7,268 bases of DNA from Planctomycetota bacterium (GTDB lineage: Bacteria; Planctomycetota; UBA8742; SKZP01; JAIOTL01): assembly GCA_021106775.1 (NCBI GenBank), contig JAIOTL010000296.1, positions 1-7,268 of the forward strand. The letters run 5' to 3'. Made by a program: the position numbers and the translations under genes. Below the pieces are notes generated by a model. The model saw only the letters and a list, made by a program, of their open reading frames with translations. It ran no database searches and was not told the DNA's origin. This document shows, piece by piece, positions 1-6,223 of this stretch (position 1 is its first letter; each line of letters starts with the position of its first letter).

Positions 1-91
1 AAGAAGGGAAAAAATAACTTTACCAAACCATGGAAATCACACACAATATTAGGTTATGTTTTCAAAATAACAAAATTTCTCAAAAGGATTT

Positions 92-1288
92 ATGGACGAT
101 AAACCTCGAAAAACAATTTTGCATTGCGACCTTGACGCGTTTTTTGCGTCAGTTGAGCAGCATGATTTCCCTGAGCTGCGCGGCAAACCTCTGGTCGTGG
201 GAGGTTCGCCTGAAGGTCGGGGGGTTGTGTCCGCAGCAAGTTACGAGGCAAGAAAATTCGGTATCCATTCGGCAATGCCAATGGCTAAAGCAATTAGACT
301 CTGCGACCATCTCATTGTCCGACCAGGACGTTACAACCGATACAGCGAAATTTCTGCGCATGTTTTCGAGATTTTTTCACGTTTCACACCCGAAGTCGAG
401 CCGATTTCAGTTGATGAAGCATTTCTCGATGTTACGGGCTGTGAAAGATTATTCGGTTCAGGCATTGAAATCGCGAAAAAAATACGTATGGCAGTTAAGG
501 ATGAAATCGGAATCACAATTTCAGCAGGAGTGGCACCAAGTAAATTCGTGGCAAAAATTGCATCCGAGCTTGATAAACCCGACGGTCTCACAATTGCGCC
601 TTTTGACCGTAGAGAACTCATCAAATGGCTGGCAAAACTCCCTATTCGGGCAATGTGGGGCATCGGTGCGAAAAGTGAAGAACGATTGAAACAGTTTAAC
701 ATTAATACAATTGGTGATATTCAGCGTGCAGATGCTGGTTTTCTAAAGTCAATCATGGGCATTTCAGGCGTACATTGGAAAAATTTGTCCCGGGGCATTG
801 ATGAACGCGAGGTTCATTCAGAACGCTCCGCTGCCAAAAGCGTCAGCCACGAAACTACCTTTGACAAGGATGTTGGAAGCGTACAAAAGCTTCGGAAAGT
901 TTTGATGCATCTCGTTGAAAAAGTCTGCACAAGGCTGCGAAAGGCAAAACAGGTTGGTAAAACTGTAAATGTCAAGCTCAGATACGGTGATTTCTCGACG
1001 TTTACGCGGGCAAAAAGTCTCGCTGTGGCAACTGACAAAACTGATGTTATTTTTCATGAAGCATGGACACTTTTTCAGGTGAATTGGACTGGCAAACCGA
1101 TTCGACTTGTAGGTGTGGGTTTATCGAACCTGAGTCAGCAGCATAAACAGCTTATGCTATTTGATGAATCAGAGAACCGGCTTGACAGCGCGATTGACGT
1201 TGTTCGCGAGAAATTCGGTGATAAATTGATAAAGCGTGCACGACAACTTGAAGATTCAGACGACCAACCACCAGAAACACCAGATTGA
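92..1288 (+). CDS. dinB: DNA polymerase IV (Y-family translesion polymerase)
   Basis: A 398-residue Y-family DNA polymerase that would copy past damaged template bases with low fidelity in the cytoplasm. Seen in the sequence: the N-terminal catalytic motif HCDLDAFFASVEQ (residues 11-23, metal-binding D13, likely steric-gate F18), YEARKFGIHSAMP (51-63), and the second catalytic motif SVDEAFLDVT (106-115, D108/E109). These are followed by the thumb segment SAGVAPSKFVAKIASE, a helix-hairpin-helix-like WGIGAKSEERL, and the little-finger domain. QLMLF (353-357) matches the bacterial beta-clamp-binding motif QLxLF. It lies about 40 residues before the C-terminus, as in many DinB proteins, rather than at the very end as in E. 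coli. Length is slightly above the usual 350-ish because of this tail. The ATG follows AAAAGGA with a short three-base spacer. No LexA-type operator was recognised in the 91 bases upstream, so SOS control is neither supported nor excluded. Confidence 0.97.
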   Translation: MDDKPRKTILHCDLDAFFASVEQHDFPELRGKPLVVGGSPEGRGVVSAASYEARKFGIHSAMPMAKAIRLCDHLIVRPGRYNRYSEISAHVFEIFSRFTPEVEPISVDEAFLDVTGCERLFGSGIEIAKKIRMAVKDEIGITISAGVAPSKFVAKIASELDKPDGLTIAPFDRRELIKWLAKLPIRAMWGIGAKSEERLKQFNINTIGDIQRADAGFLKSIMGISGVHWKNLSRGIDEREVHSERSAAKSVSHETTFDKDVGSVQKLRKVLMHLVEKVCTRLRKAKQVGKTVNVKLRYGDFSTFTRAKSLAVATDKTDVIFHEAWTLFQVNWTGKPIRLVGVGLSNLSQQHKQLMLFDESENRLDSAIDVVREKFGDKLIKRARQLEDSDDQPPETPD

Positions 1289-1306
1289 CAGGCATGCAGC
1301 GTTGTT

Positions 1307-1348
1307 CCTGTCATTCTGAACGAAACGCAGTGAAGTGAAGAATACAGG
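1307..1348 (+). repeat. Palindromic intergenic element, TCATTCTGA...GAAGAAT type (copy 1)
   Basis: The 42 bp element begins CCTGTCATTCTGA and ends GAAGAATACAGG. Its ends can pair: CCTGT (1307-1311) with ACAGG (1344-1348), then a bulged C, then ATTCT (1313-1317) with AGAAT (1339-1343). A related copy lies inverted at 1470-1508. From general knowledge, short repeats of the form TCATTCTGA-variable-GAAGAAT recur between genes in many environmental bacterial genomes; whether this genome has many copies cannot be seen here. It starts about 20 bases after the dinB stop. The preceding GACAGG (1287-1292) can alternatively pair with CCTGTC (1307-1312), so the element may also affect the dinB mRNA end, although no T tract follows. 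Confidence 0.7.
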
Positions 1349-1469
1349 ATGGTCATACACAAAACATCGAATACTGATAAACATTTTGTCTAATCATGAC
1401 AAAGATTCAGATTCAGAATTTTTCAGACATAGTTTAATTAAACAAATTCCAAGTTTAACCTTTCGCTAT

Positions 1470-1508
1470 CCTGGATTCTTCGGTCATTTCATTCCCTCAG
1501 AATGACAC
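1470..1508 (-). repeat. Palindromic intergenic element, TCATTCTGA...GAAGAAT type (copy 2, inverted)
   Basis: Read on the minus strand, this element starts GTGTCATTCTGA and ends GAAGAATCCAGG. It shares both conserved ends with copy 1 (1307-1348), while the middle differs in sequence and is two bases shorter. The conserved ends with a variable centre, in opposite orientation to copy 1, show a dispersed repeat family rather than a local duplication. Its right edge abuts the tandem hairpin array that begins at 1511. Confidence 0.68.
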
Positions 1509-1510
1509 GG

Positions 1511-1650
1511 GGTGGTTGAGGTTCTCGAAACTACCAACGTTATCTGAGGTGGTTGAGGTTCTCGAAACCACAATGTTATCTGAGGTGGTTGAGGTTCTCG
1601 AAACCACAATGTTATCTGAGGTGGTTGAGGTTCTCGAAACCACAATGTTA
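1511..1650. repeat. Tandem array of a 36-37 bp hairpin unit, about 3.9 copies
   Basis: Units start at 1511, 1548, 1584 and 1620 with GGTGGTTGAGGTTCTCGAAA. Units 2 and 3 are identical and 36 bp long. Unit 1 is 37 bp and diverges in its second half (CTACCAACGTT in place of CCACAATGTT). Unit 4 loses identity after about 1650. Each unit holds an imperfect hairpin: GTGGTT pairs with AACCAC, and inside it GAG pairs with CTC around a GTT loop, with a two-base GA bulge on the 3' side. In unit 1 the outer stem carries one G-T mismatch. The array sits between convergent genes. Units touch without spacers, so it is not CRISPR. The function is unknown. Confidence 0.9.
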
Positions 1651-1669
1651 CGTGTTACATTTGAAATCA

Positions 1670-1692
1670 TTGCCTTCGAGAACCTCAGGCAA
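1670..1692 (-). repeat. Inverted single hairpin with the same core but a different compensated stem
   Basis: The plus strand reads TTGCCT, then TCGAGAACCTC, then AGGCAA. The 11-base core is the exact reverse complement of the core GAGGTTCTCGA of the tandem units at 1511-1650. The outer stem has changed from GTGGTT/AACCAC to TTGCCT/AGGCAA and still pairs perfectly over six bases. The element is the same 23 bases long as the hairpin in the array. This is what is expected of a family in which core sequence and folded shape matter but stem sequence does not. It lies 20 bases beyond the end of the array. Confidence 0.75.
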
Positions 1693-1705
1693 CAACGTCA
1701 GCAAT

Positions 1706-1725
1706 GACAGGCAAGGATGCCTGTC
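1706..1725. repeat. Perfect 8 bp inverted repeat (CAGGCA...TGCCTG type)
   Basis: GACAGGCA (1706-1713) pairs perfectly with TGCCTGTC (1718-1725) around a four-base AGGA loop, and CCTACA follows. From general knowledge, short palindromes of the form CAGGCxxxxxGCCTGTCCTAC are scattered between genes in a range of environmental bacteria. The structure is strong enough to stop a 3' exonuclease or stall polymerase, and it sits between convergent genes. It lacks a T tract on either side, so it is not a classic intrinsic terminator. Confidence 0.6.
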
Positions 1726-1859
1726 CTACAGCGTGTAATTAGCGGATTAGCACTATACAAGCAGTTGTATTATTGTAGTTCGTCCAGATTTGATGCCTAA
1801 TCGATTTCATAGCAAATGAATAGCAAAGTATAGGGAAATTTTCTGGCAAACGCAAGCAA

Positions 1860-1875
1860 AACGCTAACGAGCGCT
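1860..1875 (-). terminator. Possible weak terminator after the VWA lipoprotein gene
   Basis: On the minus strand CGCT pairs with AGCG around a CGTT loop. Flanking G-T and A-T pairs can extend the stem, and TTTT then GC follows. It lies about 55 bases after the stop of the minus-strand gene, a suitable place for its terminator. The stem is short and the T run brief, so this is a weak candidate. Confidence 0.2.
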
Positions 1876-1929
1876 AAATCGATGCTTGACCACCCAGTAT
1901 ATATTCAAAATCTAAAATACTTTCGAATA

Positions 1930-3261
1930 TTATTTTTCGGAGCAGACAATGGGGATTATGCTAATGGGCAAATCTTCGGTCATCATTGCTGCTTTCATTG
2001 CTTCAAGCTGTTTTTTCACATCGTCAATTGATACTTTATGTTCCGTGCCCAGCTCTCTTTTGCCGCGTTTCGGATGAATCAGGAATTTCATCCCGGAACC
2101 TGCGGGAGCATCGCCAATTAACAAAACAATGCGTTTCTCAGCACGATCTGACCATGCAAGGTCGGTTAAAGTTGTCATCAAACCTTCATAAACAGCTTCA
2201 GGAACATCGTAGTTACCGCCTTTAGTGTTTACGCTGATTTTTCTTACTGCTTGCACAATCTCTCTCAAAGTTCGTGTGAATTCTCCTTCAATCTTCGTTA
2301 CGTATCCAACCTTCCCAAAATTTGTATCAATATCGCGATAGGTTACAAACGAAATTCTGACATCCTTGCACAGCTTCGTGATTTCAGGATACATCATGCT
2401 TATGTTTCTTTTGAGTTTGTCAATCTCGTCCTTCATCGTTGATGTTGTATCGATTAGCAATGTTATGTCAGCACTTTTCGCGAATTTCACCTCGGTAGCG
2501 ATAATTTCATGAACAATACCCGGCAGGTCGTCAGCACCAGGGCATTTCATCATTGTATTGCCTGTGATTGCTGCGATATCTGTAAAATTAAGCGTTGCAT
2601 CAGTGTTGTATGATGCACTAACATTTGGAAGTTCACTGAGTGTTGCCAGTATTTCTGCAAATTTATCTTTCTCGGATGGATTCTTACCTACAAAATCGTT
2701 AATTTTGGTGATAATTTCAAGACCGCGTGCATTGCTTTTCGATGCTATCGCTGCCTTCATCAAAATACCACCCTCAATACCAACTTTGTTTACTTTGTCT
2801 GTGGGCACAACAGGCTGGGTTTTCTTTGCTTCTTCAAGCTCAGTTTTTAAGCTATCAAGTTCGATGTTTGCTTCAGTGAGCTTTTCTCTCAGGTCTTTAA
2901 CATCATTTTTATTAAGTATCAAATCGTCTTGCATACTCGAAAGTTCGTCTTTCTTGGCATCGAGCTTGTCTTCAAGTTCACTTATTTTCTCAAGGTCAGC
3001 AGATGCGGAACCGCTTGATGTATCGCTACCCTTGGTCAAATACAAATTATAAAGCATATCTCGGTCTTGCTTTAGTACTATAAGCTCCTTCTTCGACATC
3101 TCATAATCTGCAAGTCGGTCAGCAATTTCTGTAGGCAGTGTATTGTTTGCCTCAACAGAAGATTTGTCACCTGAGATTGAACCAGTAGCAGCATTACCGC
3201 CGCAACCAAACATTATGCTTAGAGACAGGCATGCGATTATCACCCATGAAATGTTTTTCAT
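1930..3261 (-). CDS. Coiled-coil lipoprotein with C-terminal von Willebrand factor A domain
   Basis: A 443-residue protein predicted to be lipid-anchored in the cell envelope. Residues 1-20 form a lipoprotein signal peptide with Cys20 in MFGC. A Ser/Gly/Asn-rich linker follows, then a long heptad-rich coiled coil at about 47-147, then a mixed segment at 160-255. The VWA domain spans about 261-440. Its metal-ion (MIDAS) site reads DTTSTM at 271-276, a D-x-T-x-T form in place of the classical D-x-S-x-S, with T307 in VTYRD and D352 in NYDVPEA. The set VTYRD, GGNYDVPEAVYEGL and LIGDAPAG resembles the VWA domains found with alpha-type protein kinases (there GYRD, GGGDAPED, ADAP). No kinase domain is present here. 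A likely role is metal-dependent protein binding at the envelope; the partner is unknown. The start is supported by GAAAGGGG six bases upstream. The neighbour upstream is divergent. Confidence 0.85.
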   Translation of the reverse strand: MKNISWVIIACLSLSIMFGCGGNAATGSISGDKSSVEANNTLPTEIADRLADYEMSKKELIVLKQDRDMLYNLYLTKGSDTSSGSASADLEKISELEDKLDAKKDELSSMQDDLILNKNDVKDLREKLTEANIELDSLKTELEEAKKTQPVVPTDKVNKVGIEGGILMKAAIASKSNARGLEIITKINDFVGKNPSEKDKFAEILATLSELPNVSASYNTDATLNFTDIAAITGNTMMKCPGADDLPGIVHEIIATEVKFAKSADITLLIDTTSTMKDEIDKLKRNISMMYPEITKLCKDVRISFVTYRDIDTNFGKVGYVTKIEGEFTRTLREIVQAVRKISVNTKGGNYDVPEAVYEGLMTTLTDLAWSDRAEKRIVLLIGDAPAGSGMKFLIHPKRGKRELGTEHKVSIDDVKKQLEAMKAAMMTEDLPISIIPIVCSEK

Positions 3262-3300
3262 GATAAACCCCTTTCACTTCTTTTTAAAATATTTAATTCA

Positions 3301-3328
3301 CTTATAATAGTTATTGCTGGTTATTCAA
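3301..3328 (-). promoter_or_regulatory. Candidate sigma-70-like promoter for the VWA lipoprotein gene
   Basis: On the minus strand TTGAAT (3328-3323) and TATAAG (3306-3301) are separated by 16 bases, matching the -35 and -10 consensus at four and five of six positions. Transcription would start near 3294, about 33 bases before the ATG at 3261. The region is AT-rich, so chance matches are likely. Confidence 0.33.
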
Positions 3329-3395
3329 AATCTTATTATTAAGACACACATGAATTTGGTATTATAAACTCTTAAATGATGTTTTGAGAAGAAAT

Positions 3396-5114
3396 ATGAA
3401 ATTTTTTTTACAAATTATTGCATCTTTTTTGTTTTTCCTGACTTCAATCGTAAATGCAGCCGAATTTCATGTATCGAATTTTGGAAATGATGCAAATTCT
3501 GGTGATTTGCTTAATCCGTGGCAAACACTTCAGCATGCGGTTGATAATGTTGATGTTGATGACACAATCATCGTGGAATCAGGGATTTACGACGGTTTCG
3601 TGATTAGCATGTCGGGAGAATCAGGTAAATATTGCACTTTGAAGGCAGATACAGGGGCAAATGTTGTAATCAACAATCCGTCAGCAATTTCTGTACAAGA
3701 TTCTTTGATTGAATTTAATGCGAACACAGTTTATTGGATAATTGAAGGGCTGACGCTCGAAAACGGGTCAAACTGTGGAATTTACTTTTCCAACAATTCT
3801 CATCTGAAACTGCAAAATATCAGCATTTCCAGAACAGTCTGTGGAATTTTTATGAAGCAGTCGGAATTAATTGATTTGAGAAATTGTAGGATTTTCGATA
3901 ATTCGGGATATGCAATTGAGTTTGAATCCGTCGAAAAAGTCAGTATTTTCAACAGTTTATTTTATGGAAACGATGCAACGCTTGTTTTTTATGATAATTG
4001 TGCAGACTTCAGCTTTGGCAACAACACTATTTTCAATGATTCCTCGCATGCACCTTTGATGGATTTCAGCAATCTCGAATCGGGGCTGTTTTTTATCAAC
4101 AATATCGTAATTTCTCAGATGCCTGATTCAATTTTATTAACAATCCCTGATAACGCAAACCTCAGCTCAATTAGCTTCACAATGAATAACAACGCATACA
4201 AGGGCAAATTCAGGATAAGGGGACAGGAAGAATTGATGACATTGTCAGAATTTCAAGCTTTTGGGCTTGATGTCAATTCGCTTGAAGTCGAACCAGTCAA
4301 TATTTTCAAGGATTTTAGTTTTGCAGACTTTAATTTGAATGATAATTGCCGAATCTGCGAACTTGGAATTTATTACGAAGAAGTGTATGGAATACAGGAA
4401 GATATTGGTGGCAGCTCGCGCATTCAGGGGTATTATCCAGATATGGGGTGTTTTGAAGCGGATGTCAGCGACAATTCCGATGCAGATGCTGACGGGCTAC
4501 CCAATTGGTGGGAACATTTGAACAATCTCGACTTTTTGAATGATTCTACACCTGAGGCGGACGATGACCTTGACGATTTGTCAAATGCTGATGAATTTAG
4601 TGCAGGTACACATCCGCAATTTGGCGATTCCGATGCTGATGGTTTCGGCGATGGTGACGAAATTGCTGCGGGTAAAAATCCTCTCAATCAATATGAATTT
4701 CCAGATACAATTGGGATTACACCAACAAAATTCGAGGAAATCCAGCTTAGACATTGGTTTACCTATAGATACAAGGTTGTTAATAGCAAAAAACCTTTGC
4801 GATTCAGAGTTATTGAGGGTAGTTTTCCACCTGGTTTTAAGCTTGCTGGCGATGACGGAACTTTCAGCGGATATGCTGCCCGTCCAGGTGAATTCAAATT
4901 CGTCATTGAAGTTACAGATGCAGACAAGAAAACGGACACACAAAAAGTCGAGCTAATTGTAAATATGCCGGTAAAAAGTAGCGCAAGCGGTTGCAGCTTC
5001 AACTCGACCGAAAATGGGTCGGATTTCTGGGTAATTCTGCTATTTCTGGTAGTTCTTTTGTATGTTCGAACATCAGGATTCGCTTCTACGAGATTGGAAT
5101 CAAATGAGTCGTGA
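3396..5114 (+). CDS. Secreted beta-helix protein with TSP3 calcium repeats, Ig-like domain and C-terminal sorting-type tail
   Basis: A 572-residue exported protein. The start is the ATG at 3396, preceded by GAGAAGAA; a TTG four codons earlier (3384) is in frame but less likely. Residues 1-21 are a signal peptide ending IVNA. Residues 24-355 begin FHVSNFGNDANSGD and continue with repeated short Asn-rich strands (GLTLENGSNCGIYFSNNS, LRNCRIFDNSGYAIEFE), typical of a right-handed parallel beta-helix. Acidic thrombospondin type 3-like calcium loops follow: DADADGLPNWWE (362-373), ADDDLDDLSNADEF (388-401) and DSDADGFGDGDE (411-422). Residues 440-523 look like a putative Ig (He_PIG-like) domain with the PLRFRVIEGSFPPGF signature. 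The end has SGC (531-533), a hydrophobic helix (about 544-557) and an Arg, resembling Cys/TM/Arg sorting signals. No lyase active site was recognised, so an enzymatic role is unproven. A surface or adhesin-like role is inferred. Confidence 0.87.
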   Translation: MKFFLQIIASFLFFLTSIVNAAEFHVSNFGNDANSGDLLNPWQTLQHAVDNVDVDDTIIVESGIYDGFVISMSGESGKYCTLKADTGANVVINNPSAISVQDSLIEFNANTVYWIIEGLTLENGSNCGIYFSNNSHLKLQNISISRTVCGIFMKQSELIDLRNCRIFDNSGYAIEFESVEKVSIFNSLFYGNDATLVFYDNCADFSFGNNTIFNDSSHAPLMDFSNLESGLFFINNIVISQMPDSILLTIPDNANLSSISFTMNNNAYKGKFRIRGQEELMTLSEFQAFGLDVNSLEVEPVNIFKDFSFADFNLNDNCRICELGIYYEEVYGIQEDIGGSSRIQGYYPDMGCFEADVSDNSDADADGLPNWWEHLNNLDFLNDSTPEADDDLDDLSNADEFSAGTHPQFGDSDADGFGDGDEIAAGKNPLNQYEFPDTIGITPTKFEEIQLRHWFTYRYKVVNSKKPLRFRVIEGSFPPGFKLAGDDGTFSGYAARPGEFKFVIEVTDADKKTDTQKVELIVNMPVKSSASGCSFNSTENGSDFWVILLFLVVLLYVRTSGFASTRLESNES

Positions 5115-6135
5115 AAGAATTGTATCCGGGGAAAATAGTACACCAGAGGAAGAAGGCTTTTCGTGGGCGCTTCGACCGAAGAAGCTCTGCGAATATGTTG
5201 GGCAACGGCATTTGGTTGAAAAGCTTGAAGTTGCAATGCAAGCCTCGAAAAAACGCGATGAACCGTTAGAGCATGTTTTATTATATGGTCCGCCTGGACT
5301 CGGTAAAACAACGCTTTCGCACATTATTGCCGCAGAATTTGAGTCCCGCCTTATAACTTCTTCAGGACCGGCACTTGATCGACCGGGGGATTTACTCGGA
5401 ATCCTTACGAGTCTCGAAAAAGGTGATTTCCTCTTTATCGACGAAATTCATCGCATGGGAAAAGCTGTTGAAGAATATCTGTATCCAGCAATTGAAGATT
5501 TTTTGGTGAATTTCACTGTTGATAAAGGAAATTTCGCAAAAATTATCAATATTCCAATAAAGCCTTTTACGCTGATAGGCGCAACAACCCGTGCAGGCAT
5601 GCTTTCCGACCCTTTACGCAATCGCTTCGGACTGAGCTATCATCTCGATTTCTATCCACCTGAGGATTTGCAGACAATTATCCAACGCTCAGCGCGCTTG
5701 CTGAATGTTCCAATTGAGGAAGATGCCTCACTCGAAATTGGCAGACGAAGCCGTGGAACCCCTCGCATCGCCAACCGATTGCTGCGTCGAGTGCGGGATT
5801 ATGCGGAAGTCAGGGGTGATGGTAAAATAGATCTCTCCATTGCTCAAGAATCGCTGAAAATTGAAGGTATCGATCAATTTGGGCTGGACAAACTTGATAG
5901 AGAATTTATCAGAGTAATTGCTGAATTCTACAATTGCGGACCGGTTGGGATTGAAGCCATTGCAGCAACTTTGAACGAAGTTTCTGAGACGCTGGTAGAC
6001 ATGGTTGAGCCGTATTTGCTTAAAATAGGATTCATTTTACGTACAAAAAAAGGCAGGATGGTCTCACAGAAAGCAATTGCGGAGTTGGATATCCAAAAAA
6101 TAGGTAAAGATACAAATTTGTATAACGGAGTGTAA
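5104..6135 (+). CDS. ruvB: Holliday junction branch-migration ATPase RuvB
   Basis: A 343-residue AAA+ motor that, as a hexamer with RuvA, would drive branch migration of Holliday junctions in recombination repair. Seen: the N-terminal LRPKKLCEYVGQ (23-34), Walker A GPPGLGKT (62-69), Walker B FLFIDEIH (109-116), sensor 1 IGATTRAG (158-165), LRNRFG with the arginine finger (171-176), sensor 2 RGTPRIANRLLRRVRDYAEV (217-236), and a C-terminal winged-helix domain ending EPYLLKIGFILRTKKGRM. I chose the ATG at 5104, with GGA five bases upstream, because it gives MSRERIVSG and family-like length; an upstream ATG at 5062 would add 14 residues lying wholly inside the preceding gene. The gene overlaps the beta-helix gene by 11 bases, which suggests cotranscription. 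The C-terminal NEVSETLVDM replaces the more usual GEERETIEDV, so this RuvB is somewhat divergent. No ruvA or ruvC is adjacent. Confidence 0.97.
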   Translation: MSRERIVSGENSTPEEEGFSWALRPKKLCEYVGQRHLVEKLEVAMQASKKRDEPLEHVLLYGPPGLGKTTLSHIIAAEFESRLITSSGPALDRPGDLLGILTSLEKGDFLFIDEIHRMGKAVEEYLYPAIEDFLVNFTVDKGNFAKIINIPIKPFTLIGATTRAGMLSDPLRNRFGLSYHLDFYPPEDLQTIIQRSARLLNVPIEEDASLEIGRRSRGTPRIANRLLRRVRDYAEVRGDGKIDLSIAQESLKIEGIDQFGLDKLDREFIRVIAEFYNCGPVGIEAIAATLNEVSETLVDMVEPYLLKIGFILRTKKGRMVSQKAIAELDIQKIGKDTNLYNGV

Positions 6136-6140
6136 AAAAA

Positions 6141-6170
6141 TTGATTACATCCCGTTTTTTCGCTTACAAT
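6141..6170 (+). promoter_or_regulatory. Candidate sigma-70-like promoter for the FabZ-like gene
   Basis: TTGATT (6141-6146) and TACAAT (6165-6170) are separated by 18 bases in the 88-base gap after ruvB. Four of six and five of six bases match consensus. Initiation would fall near 6177, giving a leader of about 47 bases before the ATG at 6224. It suggests the dehydratase gene is not solely dependent on ruvB read-through. Confidence 0.4.
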
Positions 6171-6223
6171 AATGTTTAAAAGAAATTTGAACTTATGAAA
6201 ATAATATTGAGAAAGGTTTAAGG

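Larger units (their letters stand above)
1289..1929. other. Gene-free convergent intergenic region rich in short palindromic repeats
   Basis: This stretch separates the 3' ends of dinB (+) and the VWA lipoprotein gene (-). It carries the repeat elements listed separately between 1307 and 1725. The short open frame across 1516-1707 is only the tandem repeat read as codons (a 36 bp period gives a 12-residue peptide repeat), so I do not call a gene. Between the elements lies AT-rich sequence with a small hairpin (TTTGTC at 1385-1390 pairing with GACAAA at 1398-1403) and a 12 bp palindrome GTTTAATTAAAC (1432-1443). From 1740 to 1929 I see no gene or RNA, only the weak minus-strand hairpin at 1860-1875. 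Convergent ends such as this are where non-coding repeats are tolerated. Confidence 0.8.

Noticed and set aside
1..91. Upstream gene end or SOS box before dinB
   Set aside because: No convincing coding frame ends here, and I found no palindromic LexA-like operator. The possible -35/-10 pairs are weak.
1511..1650. CRISPR array
   Set aside because: The 36 bp units touch each other with no unique spacers between them, and no cas gene is present.
1511..1692. Integron attC sites
   Set aside because: The units have imperfect folded hairpins with bulged bases, as attC sites do, but the GTT-containing segment does not fit the attC core consensus. There are no gene cassettes between units and no integrase in view.
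1516..1707. Open frame encoding a 12-residue peptide repeated about three times
   Set aside because: It is the 36 bp hairpin array read in frame. The period is a multiple of three, so the frame stays open by arithmetic, and there is no ribosome binding site or recognisable protein character outside the repeat.
2558..3052. Open frame of 164 codons antisense to the VWA lipoprotein gene
   Set aside because: It lies opposite the coiled-coil region. Its Ser/Leu-rich translation is the typical mirror of a Glu/Lys/Asp-rich coding strand, and the minus-strand gene has clear domains and a good start.
6195..6221. Eight-codon leader frame ending just before the FabZ-like start
   Set aside because: It has no ribosome binding site of its own, no run of regulatory codons and no attenuator-like structure. 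Such short frames are common by chance in AT-rich leaders.
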